64,000 nucleotides of DNA from Synechococcus sp. BO 8801 (GCF_002252675.1 NZ_NQKY01000004.1:109773-173772), one strand, 5' to 3'; counted from the stretch's first letter, positions 1 to 8,454 are shown. Program-made: numbers and translations. Notes: a model not told the origin generated them from the letters alone.

Positions 1-2
1 TG

Positions 3-284
3 GGGCAGGACCGCATCGAGCTGCTGCTCAACGCCGAGGTGCCCCGCAGCCTGCTGCCGGAGCTGAACCGCCGCTTCGCCGACCTGCTGGAGGACGGCGC
101 CATCCAGACCGGCGAGGGCGTCGACGACAACGGCCTGCTGCGGCCCTGCCTGCGGCTGCGCTTCGACAAACGCCGCGTCGGCAGGCTCTATCAGTTCATC
201 GACCACCTCAACGGCCTCGACCTGCCCGCCTCACCGGCCCTGGAGCATCCGGCCGAGCGGGTCCCGAGCGTCAGCCAGCCATGA
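3..284 (+). CDS. 3' end of an unidentified gene (cut by window edge)
   Basis: An open frame enters from the left edge and stops at 282-284. About 93 residues are visible. They are hydrophilic, with a helical stretch rich in Leu and Arg followed by a conserved-looking RVGRLYQFIDHLNGL segment near the end. There is no signal peptide or membrane segment in this part. The stop overlaps the hisH start by four bases (ATGA), so the gene is probably co-transcribed with hisH. I do not recognise the family from this C-terminal piece and do not assign a function. Confidence 0.6.
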   Translation, partial: GQDRIELLLNAEVPRSLLPELNRRFADLLEDGAIQTGEGVDDNGLLRPCLRLRFDKRRVGRLYQFIDHLNGLDLPASPALEHPAERVPSVSQP

Positions 285-904
285 GCCGCATCGGCCTGAT
301 CGACTACGGCATGGGCAACCTCCATTCGGTGCAGCGCACCTTTGCGCGGCTCGGTGCCGAGCTGGTGAGCGTGCACGGCCCGGCCGACCTCGAGCCCTGC
401 GAGGCCCTGGTGCTCCCGGGCGTCGGCGCCTTCGATCCGGCCATGGAGCGGCTGCGCTCGGCCGGGCTGGAGCAGGCCCTGCGCCGCTCCTGCGCCAGCG
501 GCCGCCCGCTGCTGGGGATCTGCCTGGGGCTTCAGTTGCTGTTCGAGGCCAGCGAGGAAGGCCGAACCGATGGGCTTGGCGTGCTGGCCGGCCGCGTGCG
601 CTCCCTGCCGCGGGTGGCGGGCCACCCCCTGCCCCACATGGGCTGGGCCCCCCTGATCCCGGCCACCGCCAGCCCCCTGCTGCCGGCCGCCACCCCCGAG
701 GCCTGGGTTTACTTCGTGCACTCCTTCGCCGCCGAGCCTGCCGAGGCCACGGCCAGCACGGCCCTCGTCGACTACGCCGGCACCCCGGTGACCGCGGCGG
801 TGTGGCAGGGGACCATCGCCGCCTGCCAGTTCCACCCGGAGAAGTCCGGGCCCGTGGGCGAAGCGATGCTGCGCCGCTGGCTGGACTGGGTCGCCTCCCT
901 GTGA
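281..904 (+). CDS. hisH: Imidazole glycerol phosphate synthase, glutaminase subunit HisH
   Basis: HisH releases ammonia from glutamine and passes it to HisF, which makes imidazole glycerol phosphate and AICAR in histidine biosynthesis. The 207-residue length fits the family. Visible motifs are GMGNLHSV at residues 10-17, the oxyanion segment PGVGAF near 46-51, the nucleophile Cys81 in GICLGLQ, and the His185/Glu187 pair in QFHPEKSG. These are the three catalytic residues of class I amidotransferases. The ATG overlaps the upstream stop by four bases, and its own stop overlaps the GTG of rsmD, so the three genes look like one transcript. hisF is not in this window. Confidence 0.96.
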   Translation: MSRIGLIDYGMGNLHSVQRTFARLGAELVSVHGPADLEPCEALVLPGVGAFDPAMERLRSAGLEQALRRSCASGRPLLGICLGLQLLFEASEEGRTDGLGVLAGRVRSLPRVAGHPLPHMGWAPLIPATASPLLPAATPEAWVYFVHSFAAEPAEATASTALVDYAGTPVTAAVWQGTIAACQFHPEKSGPVGEAMLRRWLDWVASL

Positions 905-1491
905 CGCTGCGGCTGAGCGGGGGGCGCCGGCTGCAGAGCCCCCCCGGCAGCACCGCCCGGCCCACCGCCGCCCGGGTCCGGCTGGCGGTCATGAACCTGC
1001 TGGCGGCCCGGGTGCCCGGCAGCCGCTGGCTGGATCTCTGCTGCGGCAGCGGCGTGATGGCCTGCGAGGCCCTGCAGCGCGGCGCCGCCGAGGTGGTGGC
1101 CGTGGAGCGGGATCGCCGCATCGCCGCGGTGGCCCGGGCCAATCTGGAACTGGTGCGCCAGGGCCGATCGGCCGCGCCGGAGGCCCCCACCCGCTGCCGG
1201 GTGGACGGCGATGAGGTGCTGCGCTGGCTGGCCCGCACCGACCCCAGCCCTTTTGATCTGATCTACGCCGATCCCCCCTATGCGGCCGGCCTCTACGTAC
1301 CCCTCGCGGCGGCCGTGCTCAGGGGCGGCTGGCTGGCCCCCGGGGGGATCCTGGTGTGGGAATGCGCCAGCGATGGGGTGCCGGAGGTGCCGCCGGGATG
1401 GCGCTGTCGTGATCAGCGGCGTTATGGGGGGAGCACGGTGGTGCTGCTGGAAGTGGCACCCGCGCTGCCTGCTGATACCTGGCCGACCTGA
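901..1491 (+). CDS. rsmD: 16S rRNA (guanine-N2)-methyltransferase RsmD
   Basis: This RsmD-family enzyme is predicted to methylate G966 of 16S rRNA using S-adenosylmethionine. The frame from GTG 901 gives 196 residues. It has the SAM-binding motif LDLCCGSG at about residues 44-51, an acidic motif II (VVAVERD), and the DPPY catalytic motif at 124-127 in IYADPPY. The start is the GTG overlapping the hisH stop by three bases. The frame stays open upstream inside hisH, but those residues do not look like RsmD. A T-rich stretch follows the stop at 1499-1506, which may help end transcription. Confidence 0.92.
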   Translation: MTLRLSGGRRLQSPPGSTARPTAARVRLAVMNLLAARVPGSRWLDLCCGSGVMACEALQRGAAEVVAVERDRRIAAVARANLELVRQGRSAAPEAPTRCRVDGDEVLRWLARTDPSPFDLIYADPPYAAGLYVPLAAAVLRGGWLAPGGILVWECASDGVPEVPPGWRCRDQRRYGGSTVVLLEVAPALPADTWPT

Positions 1492-1561
1492 AGTCTCCTT
1501 TTTTTGCAGATCTGCTGACGGGCTTTATCTCCAGCTGAAAATTCTTCATGTGCGGTCAGTC

Positions 1562-1587
1562 CATCTGCAGTATATCCGCTGCAGATG
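1562..1587. promoter_or_regulatory. Perfect 9-bp inverted repeat upstream of the first PGPLP-tag gene
   Basis: CATCTGCAG (1562-1570) and CTGCAGATG (1579-1587) are exact reverse complements separated by the AT-rich spacer TATATCCG. The repeat lies 38 bases before ATG 1626, in a 134-bp intergenic region that is much less GC-rich than the neighbouring genes. It could be an operator for a dimeric regulator overlapping a promoter, or a stem-loop in the 5' leader. No T-tract follows, so it is a poor terminator. The assignment rests on symmetry and position only. Confidence 0.45.
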
Positions 1588-1625
1588 TCAAGTCGTGACC
1601 CCGATTAACACCTTTCACCCCGGAT

Positions 1626-2378
1626 ATGGATGGTATTCAGATAGGGCCCATTCCGGCGTTCACGGCCATGCCATCCCTTCCATCAACCCCTTCCAGACCA
1701 TCCACCCCCACCCCCTTCGGCCCCAAGCGCCTCCTGACCCGGGGCCTGATGGCGGCCGCCCTGCTTGGCGGCGCCGGCGCGGCGCTCTCGGCGGGGTCGG
1801 CCGAAGCCGCAACAGGCTGCGGAGTTCAGATCTCCTGGGCAGCCTGGGTTGGCGGCCAAGATCTCACGTGCGACGACAAAGTCTTCTCCCACAGCTCGAC
1901 AGCCACACTCGGCGATCTTGCCTTATCAACTGTCTCCGCAAATCAACCTCTCCCAGGTGACTTCCTCTTCAACCTGGACTTGCCCACTTTCACCACGAAC
2001 CCCTTCGACTTCACCTACGTGGCGTCGATCACCGGTTCCCCAAGCGTCTTCAGCGCCGTTGATCTTGACTCTAATGGAGACAATTTCGCGAATCCCCCAA
2101 GCATTCTGACGGCCACTTACACATTTGCTGACGGGAACTCTCCAATTGTCCTTACGAGCACGAATGGATCGGCAGATATTGAGTCTGTGATTGGCGGCCC
2201 AAGCACAATCACAGTGGGGAATGTATACAACGGCGCTGGGGCCATTGATTCCTTCGAGAACAGCTTCCAGCAAACCTCCACTGTCCCCGGTCCCCTGCCG
2301 GTCCTCGGCGCCGGTGTGGCCTTCGGCTTCAGCCGCAAGCTGCGCCGTCGCATCAACGGGGCGCGCGTCAAGGCCTGA
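1626..2378 (+). CDS. Secreted protein with C-terminal VPGPLPV sorting-like tag
   Basis: Predicted exported protein of 250 residues from ATG 1626. An in-frame ATG at 1668 gives 236 residues and is an equally good start. A basic KRLLTRG stretch and hydrophobic AAALLGGAGAAL core at about residues 34-56, ending in Ala-rich sequence, make a signal peptide. The middle is Thr/Ser/Asn-rich and probably beta-stranded, with no enzyme motif. The last 31 residues (220-250) carry VPGPLPV, then a short hydrophobic stretch, then SRKLRRR. That is the three-part layout of PEP-CTERM-like sorting signals. A protein at 12148-13023 has the same tail, and both genes adjoin an HpsJ-like gene. Base composition is near 50-53% GC in the middle, against about 70% around it, which suggests transfer or relaxed selection. 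Function unknown. Confidence 0.8.
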   Translation: MDGIQIGPIPAFTAMPSLPSTPSRPSTPTPFGPKRLLTRGLMAAALLGGAGAALSAGSAEAATGCGVQISWAAWVGGQDLTCDDKVFSHSSTATLGDLALSTVSANQPLPGDFLFNLDLPTFTTNPFDFTYVASITGSPSVFSAVDLDSNGDNFANPPSILTATYTFADGNSPIVLTSTNGSADIESVIGGPSTITVGNVYNGAGAIDSFENSFQQTSTVPGPLPVLGAGVAFGFSRKLRRRINGARVKA

Positions 2379-2402
2379 CGGCTCCTGTTGAGAACGTTTC
2401 CC

Positions 2403-2430
2403 GGCCCCGCCTCCCGGCAGGGCCTTTTTT
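2403..2430 (+). terminator. Rho-independent terminator after the first PGPLP-tag gene
   Basis: GGCCC (2403-2407) pairs with GGGCC (2420-2424). A C/A mismatch follows, then GCC/GGC with a TCCC loop. Six T bases run from 2425 to 2430, followed by more pyrimidines. It sits 25 bases after the stop at 2378 and about 50 bases before the HpsJ-like start. The tagged-protein gene can therefore be transcribed alone, or the HpsJ-like gene reached by partial read-through. Confidence 0.8.
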
Positions 2431-2478
2431 CTTTCTTCACCTGCCTACCCACTTCCGCCCCTTCCTCCCGGAACCGCC

Positions 2479-3360
2479 ATGGCTGCTTCCCCGACGCGTG
2501 TCGATCCGCGCTCCGACGATTCCCGACAGATGGCCTCCCAGTTCGGGCTTCTCGCCGTCTGCCTGCTGATCCTTTACGCGCTGGTGGTGCTGGCCGCCAT
2601 CCTGCCGCCGCGGCTCCTGGATCCGGCCTGGCAGCTGCGGTTCACCAATGCCCTGATCAACAACGGCTTCCTCGGCCTGCTCGGCCTGGCCCTGCTCCAC
2701 CTGGCCGCCTATCTCGACCCCGCCAATCCCCATCTGATCCGCCGCCGCGACAACCTCGCCGCCCTGGCCCTGGCTGCCGTGCTGGGCTTTCTGCTGCTGA
2801 TCCCCCTGCAGGGCTATGCGGTGTGGCGTGGCGTCAGCAACGCCAACGGCCAGCAGAGCAGCCAGCTCCGCCAGGTCACCGGCAGGATCTCGGCCGTGCG
2901 GGACGCCATCAACAAATCCGCCAGCACCTCGGACCTGCAACGGCGTCTGCAGGGCCTCGGGGTCCCTCCCCTGAGCCCCGCCGACCTCGCCCAGCCCCTG
3001 CCGGCGCTGCGCAAGACCATGCTCGAAACGCTGGAGCGGACGGAGATCCGCGCCGGTGACCAGCTTCGGGGGATTCAGCCCTCGGGTCTCTGGCAGATCA
3101 TCCAGGGCAGCATCCGTGCCGTGCTCTCCGCCCTCGTGCTGGTGGTCGGCTTCGCCGCCTTCTCCCGGCGCCGGGACTGGTCGATGACGCTGCTGCAGAG
3201 CTGGCTGGCAAGGTTCGACCAACGCCGGGGGGGCTTCGGCCACCGGCGCACGGGACTGTTCAGGAGGCACAACCGCAGCAAGGCGGATGCCTTTCTGCAG
3301 AGCCTCTGCGACGAAGGGACGACGACGGCGACGCCATCGCCATCCCAACGGAAGGGCTGA
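2479..3360 (+). CDS. HpsJ-like membrane protein, copy 1
   Basis: This 293-residue protein resembles cyanobacterial HpsJ and the HpsJ-like proteins associated with cyanoexosortases. HpsJ takes part in hormogonium polysaccharide secretion in filamentous species, but the molecular role is not settled. Membrane segments lie at about residues 23-43, 62-78 and 93-112, with a fourth near 208-226. LLDPAWQLRFTN at 46-57 is the recognisable family signature. A soluble, partly helical region (about 120-200) separates the third and fourth segments, and the tail is basic. A paralogue at 13168-13950 shares the signature, the LLxPLQGxAxWR segment after TM3, and a TLLQ motif after TM4. The family call is from remembered pattern, not a search. 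Confidence 0.72.
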   Translation: MAASPTRVDPRSDDSRQMASQFGLLAVCLLILYALVVLAAILPPRLLDPAWQLRFTNALINNGFLGLLGLALLHLAAYLDPANPHLIRRRDNLAALALAAVLGFLLLIPLQGYAVWRGVSNANGQQSSQLRQVTGRISAVRDAINKSASTSDLQRRLQGLGVPPLSPADLAQPLPALRKTMLETLERTEIRAGDQLRGIQPSGLWQIIQGSIRAVLSALVLVVGFAAFSRRRDWSMTLLQSWLARFDQRRGGFGHRRTGLFRRHNRSKADAFLQSLCDEGTTTATPSPSQRKG

Positions 3361-3423
3361 GGTTCAGACGCCGAGGGGGAGAACCGGGCGGCCGGACTGG
3401 CTAGGGTGTGTCGAAACGAACGC

Positions 3424-3537
3424 TCAGCCCCCGAGGGCACTGCCCCGGCGGTACTGGTTCCAGGCCGCCACGAACAGACCCACGAGCGTCACGGGGATCA
3501 GTCCAAGCACGATGCCGCAGAGGAGGGGTTCGATCAT
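3424..3537 (-). CDS. petG: Cytochrome b6f complex subunit PetG
   Basis: A 37-residue single-span protein beginning [18 protein letters not shown] and ending in a [14 protein letters not shown] tail, closely matching cyanobacterial and plastid PetG. PetG is a small subunit at the periphery of the cytochrome b6f complex in the thylakoid membrane and is needed for its stability. The ATG is at 3535-3537 on the minus strand and the TGA at 3424-3426. It is divergent from cytM, with about 126 bp between the starts, so promoters for a b6f subunit and cytochrome cM may share this region. Confidence 0.95.
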   Translation of the reverse strand: MIEPLLCGIVLGLIPVTLVGLFVAAWNQYRRGSALGG

Positions 3538-3663
3538 GGAGGGGCGGTCGGTTCCGGCGATGCACAATTCTTCCACGACCACCGCCGGCAGCGCGAGACC
3601 CACCGCAGCACTGTGATCAGTCCGTCCCCCAGCACCCCGGCCGCCGTGACGCCCTCCACTCCC

Positions 3664-4041
3664 ATGGGAGGCGAACAGCCCCTCGCCCGGCGCCGCAGCC
3701 TGGTGGCGGCCCTGGCGACGCTGGCGGCGGTGGCCTGCATCCTGCTGGTGGTGGTGGTGGTGCTGCCGGCGGCCCGCAGCGATCCCTACACCCGCCAGAC
3801 CCTCGAGCTCACCGGCTCGGCCACCGATGGGGGCCGCCTGTTCCGGCTCAACTGCGCCGGCTGCCACGGGCTGGCCGCCCAGGGGCTGGTGGGCCCGGAT
3901 CTGCACGGCGTCGAGCGGCGCAAGAACGACCGCCAGCTGATCCAGCAGGTGGTCAGCGGCCGGACCCCGCCCATGCCCAGCTTCCAGCCCGAACCCCAGG
4001 CCATGGCCGATCTGCTGGCCTTCCTGCACTCCCTGCCTTGA
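3664..4041 (+). CDS. cytM: Cytochrome cM
   Basis: A 125-residue membrane-anchored class I c-type cytochrome. A basic RRR stretch precedes a hydrophobic helix at about residues 14-36. The heme site CAGCH is at 64-68, and Met104 in TPPMPSF is the likely sixth ligand. The order DPY near the membrane, [15 protein letters not shown] and TPPMPSFQP matches CytM of cyanobacteria. CytM is linked to modulation of photosynthetic and respiratory electron flow and is not essential. ATG 3664 is chosen because it places the helix at the N-terminus; an in-frame GTG at 3613 is possible. The stop overlaps the TTG of the next gene. Confidence 0.92.
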   Translation: MGGEQPLARRRSLVAALATLAAVACILLVVVVVLPAARSDPYTRQTLELTGSATDGGRLFRLNCAGCHGLAAQGLVGPDLHGVERRKNDRQLIQQVVSGRTPPMPSFQPEPQAMADLLAFLHSLP

Positions 4042-4802
4042 GCCCCACGCTGGTCCTGGTGGAACCGGCCGGCCCCCTCAACGTGGGCAGCGTGGCCCGG
4101 CTCTGCCGCAACTACGGCATCGAGGATCTGCGCCTGGTCGCCCCCCGCTGCGATCCCCTCGGTGAGGAGGCCCGTCTGATGGCCGTCAAGGGGCTGCCCC
4201 TGCTGGAGCGGGCGACCATCTTCCCCACCCTGGCCGCCGCCCTGGCCGACTGCGGACGGGTGGTGGCCGCCACGGGCCGTCCGGAGGGGGAGCCCCTGCC
4301 CCTGGAGGAACCCGATGAGGCCCTGGCCTGGCTGCTGGCCGGCGACCGGGCCCTGCCGTCGGCGCTGGTGTTCGGACGGGAGGACCGGGGGCTGAGCAAC
4401 GACGAGCTGCTGCAGGCGGGCCGGCTGCTGCAGATTCCCACCCCCACCCCCCACGGCTCCCTCAACCTCTCCCATGCCGTGGCAGTCGTGCTGCACGACC
4501 TGCACCGCCTCGGGCGGCGCGGCCCGACGCCGGCGCAGGCCCCGGCCCCGGCCCCGCAGGCTTCCGTCGGGGAGGGCCCCTGCCCCCGGGGGGTGCTCGA
4601 AGCCATGCTCGACGACGCCCGGGAGCTGCTGCTGGAGGTGGGCTTCCTGCTGCCCCACACCGCCGCCGCCCGGATGGCCAAGCTGCGGGCCCTGCTGCAG
4701 CGCGGCCAGGTCAGTGGCCCGGAGGTGGCCCTGCTGCGGGGCATGGTGTGCCAGTTGCGCTGGGCGAGCCGTCGCCCTTTCCCTTCCTCCCAGGACCACT
4801 AG
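4038..4802 (+). CDS. SpoU/TrmJ-like tRNA or rRNA methyltransferase
   Basis: A SPOUT-class RNA methyltransferase of 254 residues. The three family motifs are visible: [10 protein letters not shown] near residues 13-22, [10 protein letters not shown] around 113-122, and [16 protein letters not shown] around 132-147, which forms the knotted SAM site. The C-terminal region (about 185-254) is helical, as in TrmJ, which 2'-O-methylates position 32 of some tRNAs. The target here is not proven. The start is TTG 4038, overlapping the cytM stop (TTGA). The next gene begins 30 bases after the stop. Confidence 0.88.
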   Translation: MSPTLVLVEPAGPLNVGSVARLCRNYGIEDLRLVAPRCDPLGEEARLMAVKGLPLLERATIFPTLAAALADCGRVVAATGRPEGEPLPLEEPDEALAWLLAGDRALPSALVFGREDRGLSNDELLQAGRLLQIPTPTPHGSLNLSHAVAVVLHDLHRLGRRGPTPAQAPAPAPQASVGEGPCPRGVLEAMLDDARELLLEVGFLLPHTAAARMAKLRALLQRGQVSGPEVALLRGMVCQLRWASRRPFPSSQDH

Positions 4803-4832
4803 CGTCGGACATCGCCCCAACGTCCTGCATCC

Positions 4833-5897
4833 GTGAGCGCTGGCCGTCCATCCCGTCCCCGCAGCAGCAACCCCTGGCTTCGCCCGGTGGGGCTGGTGCT
4901 GCGGCTGATCGTGCTGGGCGTGGGTCTGGGGGTGATCGTGGGCACCGCCCTCAAGCTGATGGCGCCGCGCCTGGTCCAGGGGGCGATCGGCACCCCTGCG
5001 CCGTCCGCACCGGTCGTGAAGAAACCCGGCACCGGCCCCATGGCCCTGGGGCGGTTCGAACCGCGCCAGGAACTGGTCGGCCTCAGCCAGCAGTGGGCCC
5101 GGCTGGCGGCGGCCCAGAAGGGGCTGACCGCCAGCGCCTTCCTGCTGGTGCTCGATGACGGCCGCTTCGCCCAGCTGCAGCCGGACCTGCCCCTGTCGGC
5201 GGCCAGTTCCATCAAGGTGCCGATCCTGCTGGCCAGCCTGGAGGATCTCGATGGCGGCAAGCTGCGCTGGAACGAGCCCATGCCGCTCACCAAGGAGGTG
5301 GTGGGGGGCGGCGCCGGCTGGATGGCCAACAAGCCCCTGGGCACCCGCTTCCCCTTCTTCGAGGCCGCCACGGAGATGATCCGGGTGAGCGACAACACCG
5401 CCACCAACCTGCTGATCCGCCGTCTGGGCGGCAAGACCAATCTCAACACCCGCTTCCGCAGCCTCGGCCTGACGGCCACGGTGGTGAACAACTGGCTGCC
5501 GGACCTGGACGGCACCAACACCACCAGCTCCCGCGATCTGGCCCGCTCCATCGCCCTGGTGGACACCGGTGACAAGCTCACGCCCCGGGCCCGTGACCTG
5601 TTCCGGGAGATCATGGCCACCTCCCGCACCAACACCCTGATCCCCCTCGGCCTGCTGATGGGGATGGGCAAGGACTCCTCCGATCCCGACAGCGAGCTGC
5701 TGCCCGAGGGCATCACCGTCTACAACAAGACCGGCGACATCGGCATCGCCTACTCCGACGCCGCCCTGATCCAGCTGCCCAACGGCCAGCGGGCCGTCCT
5801 GGCCCTGATGGTGAAGGGTCCCTTCAACGATCCCCGCTCCGCCGAGCTGATCCGGGCAATGGCCGGGGCCGTCACCAAAACCCTCGTCAAACGCTGA
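4833..5897 (+). CDS. Serine beta-lactamase-fold protein lacking the class A general base
   Basis: A 354-residue protein with an N-terminal membrane anchor (about residues 17-43) and a class A beta-lactamase-like domain. SxxK is at 125-128 (SSIK), SDN at 186-188 and KTG at 299-301, all in family order and spacing. The omega-loop reads NWLPDLDG at 220-227. By alignment with WExELN, Leu occupies the Glu166 position and Asp the Asn170 position, so deacylation as in true beta-lactamases is not expected. A DD-peptidase-like or penicillin-binding role in the periplasm is more likely (inference). The start is GTG 4833; the stop shares one base with the DUF3370 start. Confidence 0.85.
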   Translation: MSAGRPSRPRSSNPWLRPVGLVLRLIVLGVGLGVIVGTALKLMAPRLVQGAIGTPAPSAPVVKKPGTGPMALGRFEPRQELVGLSQQWARLAAAQKGLTASAFLLVLDDGRFAQLQPDLPLSAASSIKVPILLASLEDLDGGKLRWNEPMPLTKEVVGGGAGWMANKPLGTRFPFFEAATEMIRVSDNTATNLLIRRLGGKTNLNTRFRSLGLTATVVNNWLPDLDGTNTTSSRDLARSIALVDTGDKLTPRARDLFREIMATSRTNTLIPLGLLMGMGKDSSDPDSELLPEGITVYNKTGDIGIAYSDAALIQLPNGQRAVLALMVKGPFNDPRSAELIRAMAGAVTKTLVKR

Positions 5898-7372
5898 TGA
5901 ACGCCCCCATCCGCGCCCTGGTGCTGCCCGCTCTCGGGCTGGCCGCCCTGGGCGGTCCCCTGCTCGCCCAGCCGCAACCCTCCCCAGCGCCGCAGGCAGC
6001 CCCGACACCACCGGTGCTACGCCCGGGCACGGTGGCGCCCCTGCCCGGCCGGCTGGATGGCGTGCCGATGGTGAACGACAACAACCCCGAGGTGATCAAG
6101 GGGCCCGGCATCCTGCTGTCCACCTTCGATGGCCAGCGGGGTTACGACGGCCGGCCCCTGGGCGTGCCGGCGGCGCACCTGAACGCGGCCGTCAGCGGCC
6201 CCTTCGAGCTGTTCAGCCATCACATCTACGCCGGCACCCCCGAAAGCCTCGACTCCACCCTCTGGGTGGCGGTGGTGGCAGCCCCGCGGGGCAAGGTCCC
6301 GGTGAGGCTGCGGACCGTGGCGGGCTCCACCGCCCTGTCCCAGTCGGTGACCCCCGACCAGCCCTCGGCCCCCTTCCTGCCCCTGCCGGCGCTCATGGAG
6401 CAGGGCACCACCCCGATCTGGGCCGGCCCCGGCAGCCGGGTGGCCACCGAGCTGCTCGCCCGCCAGCGCAGCCCCCTGGTGCCGGAGGGTTGGACCCTGC
6501 CGCCGGGGCAGCTGAGCACCCTGATGGTGCTGCCCCTGCCGGTGCGCGGCCTCGACCCGCTGCTCAACGGCCTCAACCTGCAGCTGCGCCTCAACAGTGA
6601 CGGTCCGGTGGATGTGGCCACCCTGGCCGCCTTCGGGCCCGTGGATCGCCCGCCGGATCCGGCCGTCTGGCAGCGCCTGCTGCAAGGCGGACTCAGCCCG
6701 AAGGAGCACAGCCCCAGCCCCCGGGGGGCCAAGGGACCGATGATCTATTCCCGCGTCAGCGGGGTCCAGGACGGCAGCGCCTGGGTGGGGCGGATCACCG
6801 ATCCGGGCCGCCCGACCCTGTCGGTGAGCCGGGCCCCGATCTCCTGGCCGATCGCCTCGCTGGAGCGGGGCACCCTGGGCACCGGCCAGGTGCAGACCGC
6901 CCCCCTGCGCGCCTTCTACCCGGGCACCGCCTGGGCGGCCCACGGCAACTACGGCGTCACCTACGACCTCAGCCTGCCCCTGCGCAACGACACCCCGCGG
7001 CCGGTGCAGCTCGCGGTGGCCCTGGAATCGCCGATCAAGACCGACCAGCCCCTGGGCGGCCTGCGCTTCAACACCACTCCGGCGCGGGCGGTGATGTTCC
7101 GGGGCACCGTGGAGGTCAGCGGCCTCGACAACGACGCCGGCGGCCCGGGGGGTCGGCGCCGCTTCCACCTGGTGCTGCGGGCCGGCCAGGAGGGCCCGCC
7201 CCTGGGCACGGTCAGCCTGCGCCCCGGCCAGGAACGGCAGCTGCGGGTGCGGCTGATCTACCCGGCCGACGCCACCCCGCCCCAGGTGCTGTCGCTGATT
7301 CCGGTGGTGACGCCAGCGGCCCCAGGGGCGGCTGTGAAACAATCCGGGGCTCCGCCCGCAAGCCGTCCGTGA
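5897..7372 (+). CDS. DUF3370 family secreted protein
   Basis: A 491-residue protein matching the cyanobacterial DUF3370 family, whose function is unknown. A signal peptide is visible at about residues 5-25 (leucine/alanine core ending at AQPQ), then a Pro/Ala-rich linker. The family landmarks follow: LPGRLDGVPMVNDNNPE at about 50-66, GILLSTFDGQ, VPAAHLN and FELFSHHIYAG within the first 120 residues. The rest looks like secreted beta-rich domains without catalytic motifs. The ATG overlaps the preceding stop by one base and the stop overlaps the chlI GTG by four. This ties an extracytoplasmic protein to the peptidase-like gene upstream and to chlI downstream. Confidence 0.85.
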   Translation: MNAPIRALVLPALGLAALGGPLLAQPQPSPAPQAAPTPPVLRPGTVAPLPGRLDGVPMVNDNNPEVIKGPGILLSTFDGQRGYDGRPLGVPAAHLNAAVSGPFELFSHHIYAGTPESLDSTLWVAVVAAPRGKVPVRLRTVAGSTALSQSVTPDQPSAPFLPLPALMEQGTTPIWAGPGSRVATELLARQRSPLVPEGWTLPPGQLSTLMVLPLPVRGLDPLLNGLNLQLRLNSDGPVDVATLAAFGPVDRPPDPAVWQRLLQGGLSPKEHSPSPRGAKGPMIYSRVSGVQDGSAWVGRITDPGRPTLSVSRAPISWPIASLERGTLGTGQVQTAPLRAFYPGTAWAAHGNYGVTYDLSLPLRNDTPRPVQLAVALESPIKTDQPLGGLRFNTTPARAVMFRGTVEVSGLDNDAGGPGGRRRFHLVLRAGQEGPPLGTVSLRPGQERQLRVRLIYPADATPPQVLSLIPVVTPAAPGAAVKQSGAPPASRP

Positions 7373-8454
7373 CGCCAACCAGGAAGCGCAGGGTCTTCCC
7401 CTTCACCGCCATCGTGGGTCAGGAGGAGATGAAGCTGGCGCTGCTGCTCAACGTGATCGATCCCCGCATCGGCGGGGTGATGATCATGGGCGACCGGGGC
7501 ACGGGCAAATCCACCACCATCCGGGCCCTCGCCGATCTGCTGCCGGCGATCGACGTGGTGGCGGGAGACCCCTACAACAGCTCCCCGAGCGACCCCGACC
7601 TGCAGAGCAGCGAGGTGCGCCAGCGGGCCGAGCGGGGCGAACAGCTGCCCGTGGAGCCCCGCCAGGTGCCGATGGTCGACCTGCCCCTGGGGGCCACCGA
7701 AGACCGCCTCTGCGGCACGATCGACATCGAGAAGGCCCTCAGCGAGGGCGTGCGCGCCTTCGAGCCGGGGCTGCTGGCCAAGGCCAACCGCGGCCTGCTC
7801 TACGTCGACGAGGTGAACCTGCTCGACGACCACCTGGTGGACGTGCTGCTGGATTCGGCCGCCTCGGGCTGGAACACGGTGGAGCGGGAGGGGGTCTCGG
7901 TGCGGCACCCGGCCCGTTTCGTGCTGATCGGCTCCGGCAACCCGGAGGAGGGCGAACTGCGGCCCCAGCTGCTGGATCGCTTCGGCATGAGCGTGGAGGT
8001 GCGCACCGTGCGGGATCCGGAGCTGCGGGTTCAGGTGGTGGATCAGCGCACCAGCTTCGATGCCGACCCCGACAGCTTCAGTGACCGGCTGCAGAGCACC
8101 CAGGAAGCCCTGCAGGCCCGGGTGGTGGAGGCCCAGGAGCGGCTGCCCCAGGTGTCCATCGACGACGACCTGCGCATCCGCATTTCGGCGGTCTGCGGCG
8201 ATCTGGACGTGGACGGCCTGCGGGGCGACATCGTCACCAACCGGGCCGCCCGGGCCCTGGCGGCCTTCGAGGGCCACCTCGAGGTGAGCGACGACGACGT
8301 GGCCCGCGTGGTGGCCTGCTGCCTGCGCCACCGGCTGCGCAAGGACCCCCTCGAACAGATCGACTCCGGCGAGCGGGTGGTGAAGACGTTCTGCAAGGTG
8401 TTCGACCGCCCCGCCGGCGACCCCTCCGCCTTCCAGCTGGCCCTGGCGGGGTGA
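7369..8454 (+). CDS. chlI: Magnesium chelatase ATPase subunit I
   Basis: ChlI is the AAA+ motor of Mg-chelatase. With ChlD and ChlH it inserts Mg2+ into protoporphyrin IX, the first committed step to chlorophyll. The 361-residue protein begins with the conserved [16 protein letters not shown] stretch. It has Walker [10 protein letters not shown] at 41-49, a Walker B region [16 protein letters not shown] around 143-158, and the sensor segment [20 protein letters not shown], all standard for ChlI/BchI. The GTG start overlaps the DUF3370 stop and the stop overlaps the ruvC GTG. chlD and chlH are not in the window. Confidence 0.97.
   Translation: MTPTRKRRVFPFTAIVGQEEMKLALLLNVIDPRIGGVMIMGDRGTGKSTTIRALADLLPAIDVVAGDPYNSSPSDPDLQSSEVRQRAERGEQLPVEPRQVPMVDLPLGATEDRLCGTIDIEKALSEGVRAFEPGLLAKANRGLLYVDEVNLLDDHLVDVLLDSAASGWNTVEREGVSVRHPARFVLIGSGNPEEGELRPQLLDRFGMSVEVRTVRDPELRVQVVDQRTSFDADPDSFSDRLQSTQEALQARVVEAQERLPQVSIDDDLRIRISAVCGDLDVDGLRGDIVTNRAARALAAFEGHLEVSDDDVARVVACCLRHRLRKDPLEQIDSGERVVKTFCKVFDRPAGDPSAFQLALAG

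Noticed and set aside
4833..5897. Antibiotic-resistance beta-lactamase.
   Set aside because: The Glu166-equivalent residue is missing, so resistance by hydrolysis is not supported.
3786..6011. A 741-codon minus-strand frame opposite cytM, the methyltransferase and the beta-lactamase-fold gene.
   Set aside because: Same GC artefact; the plus-strand genes carry intact motifs and overlap starts.
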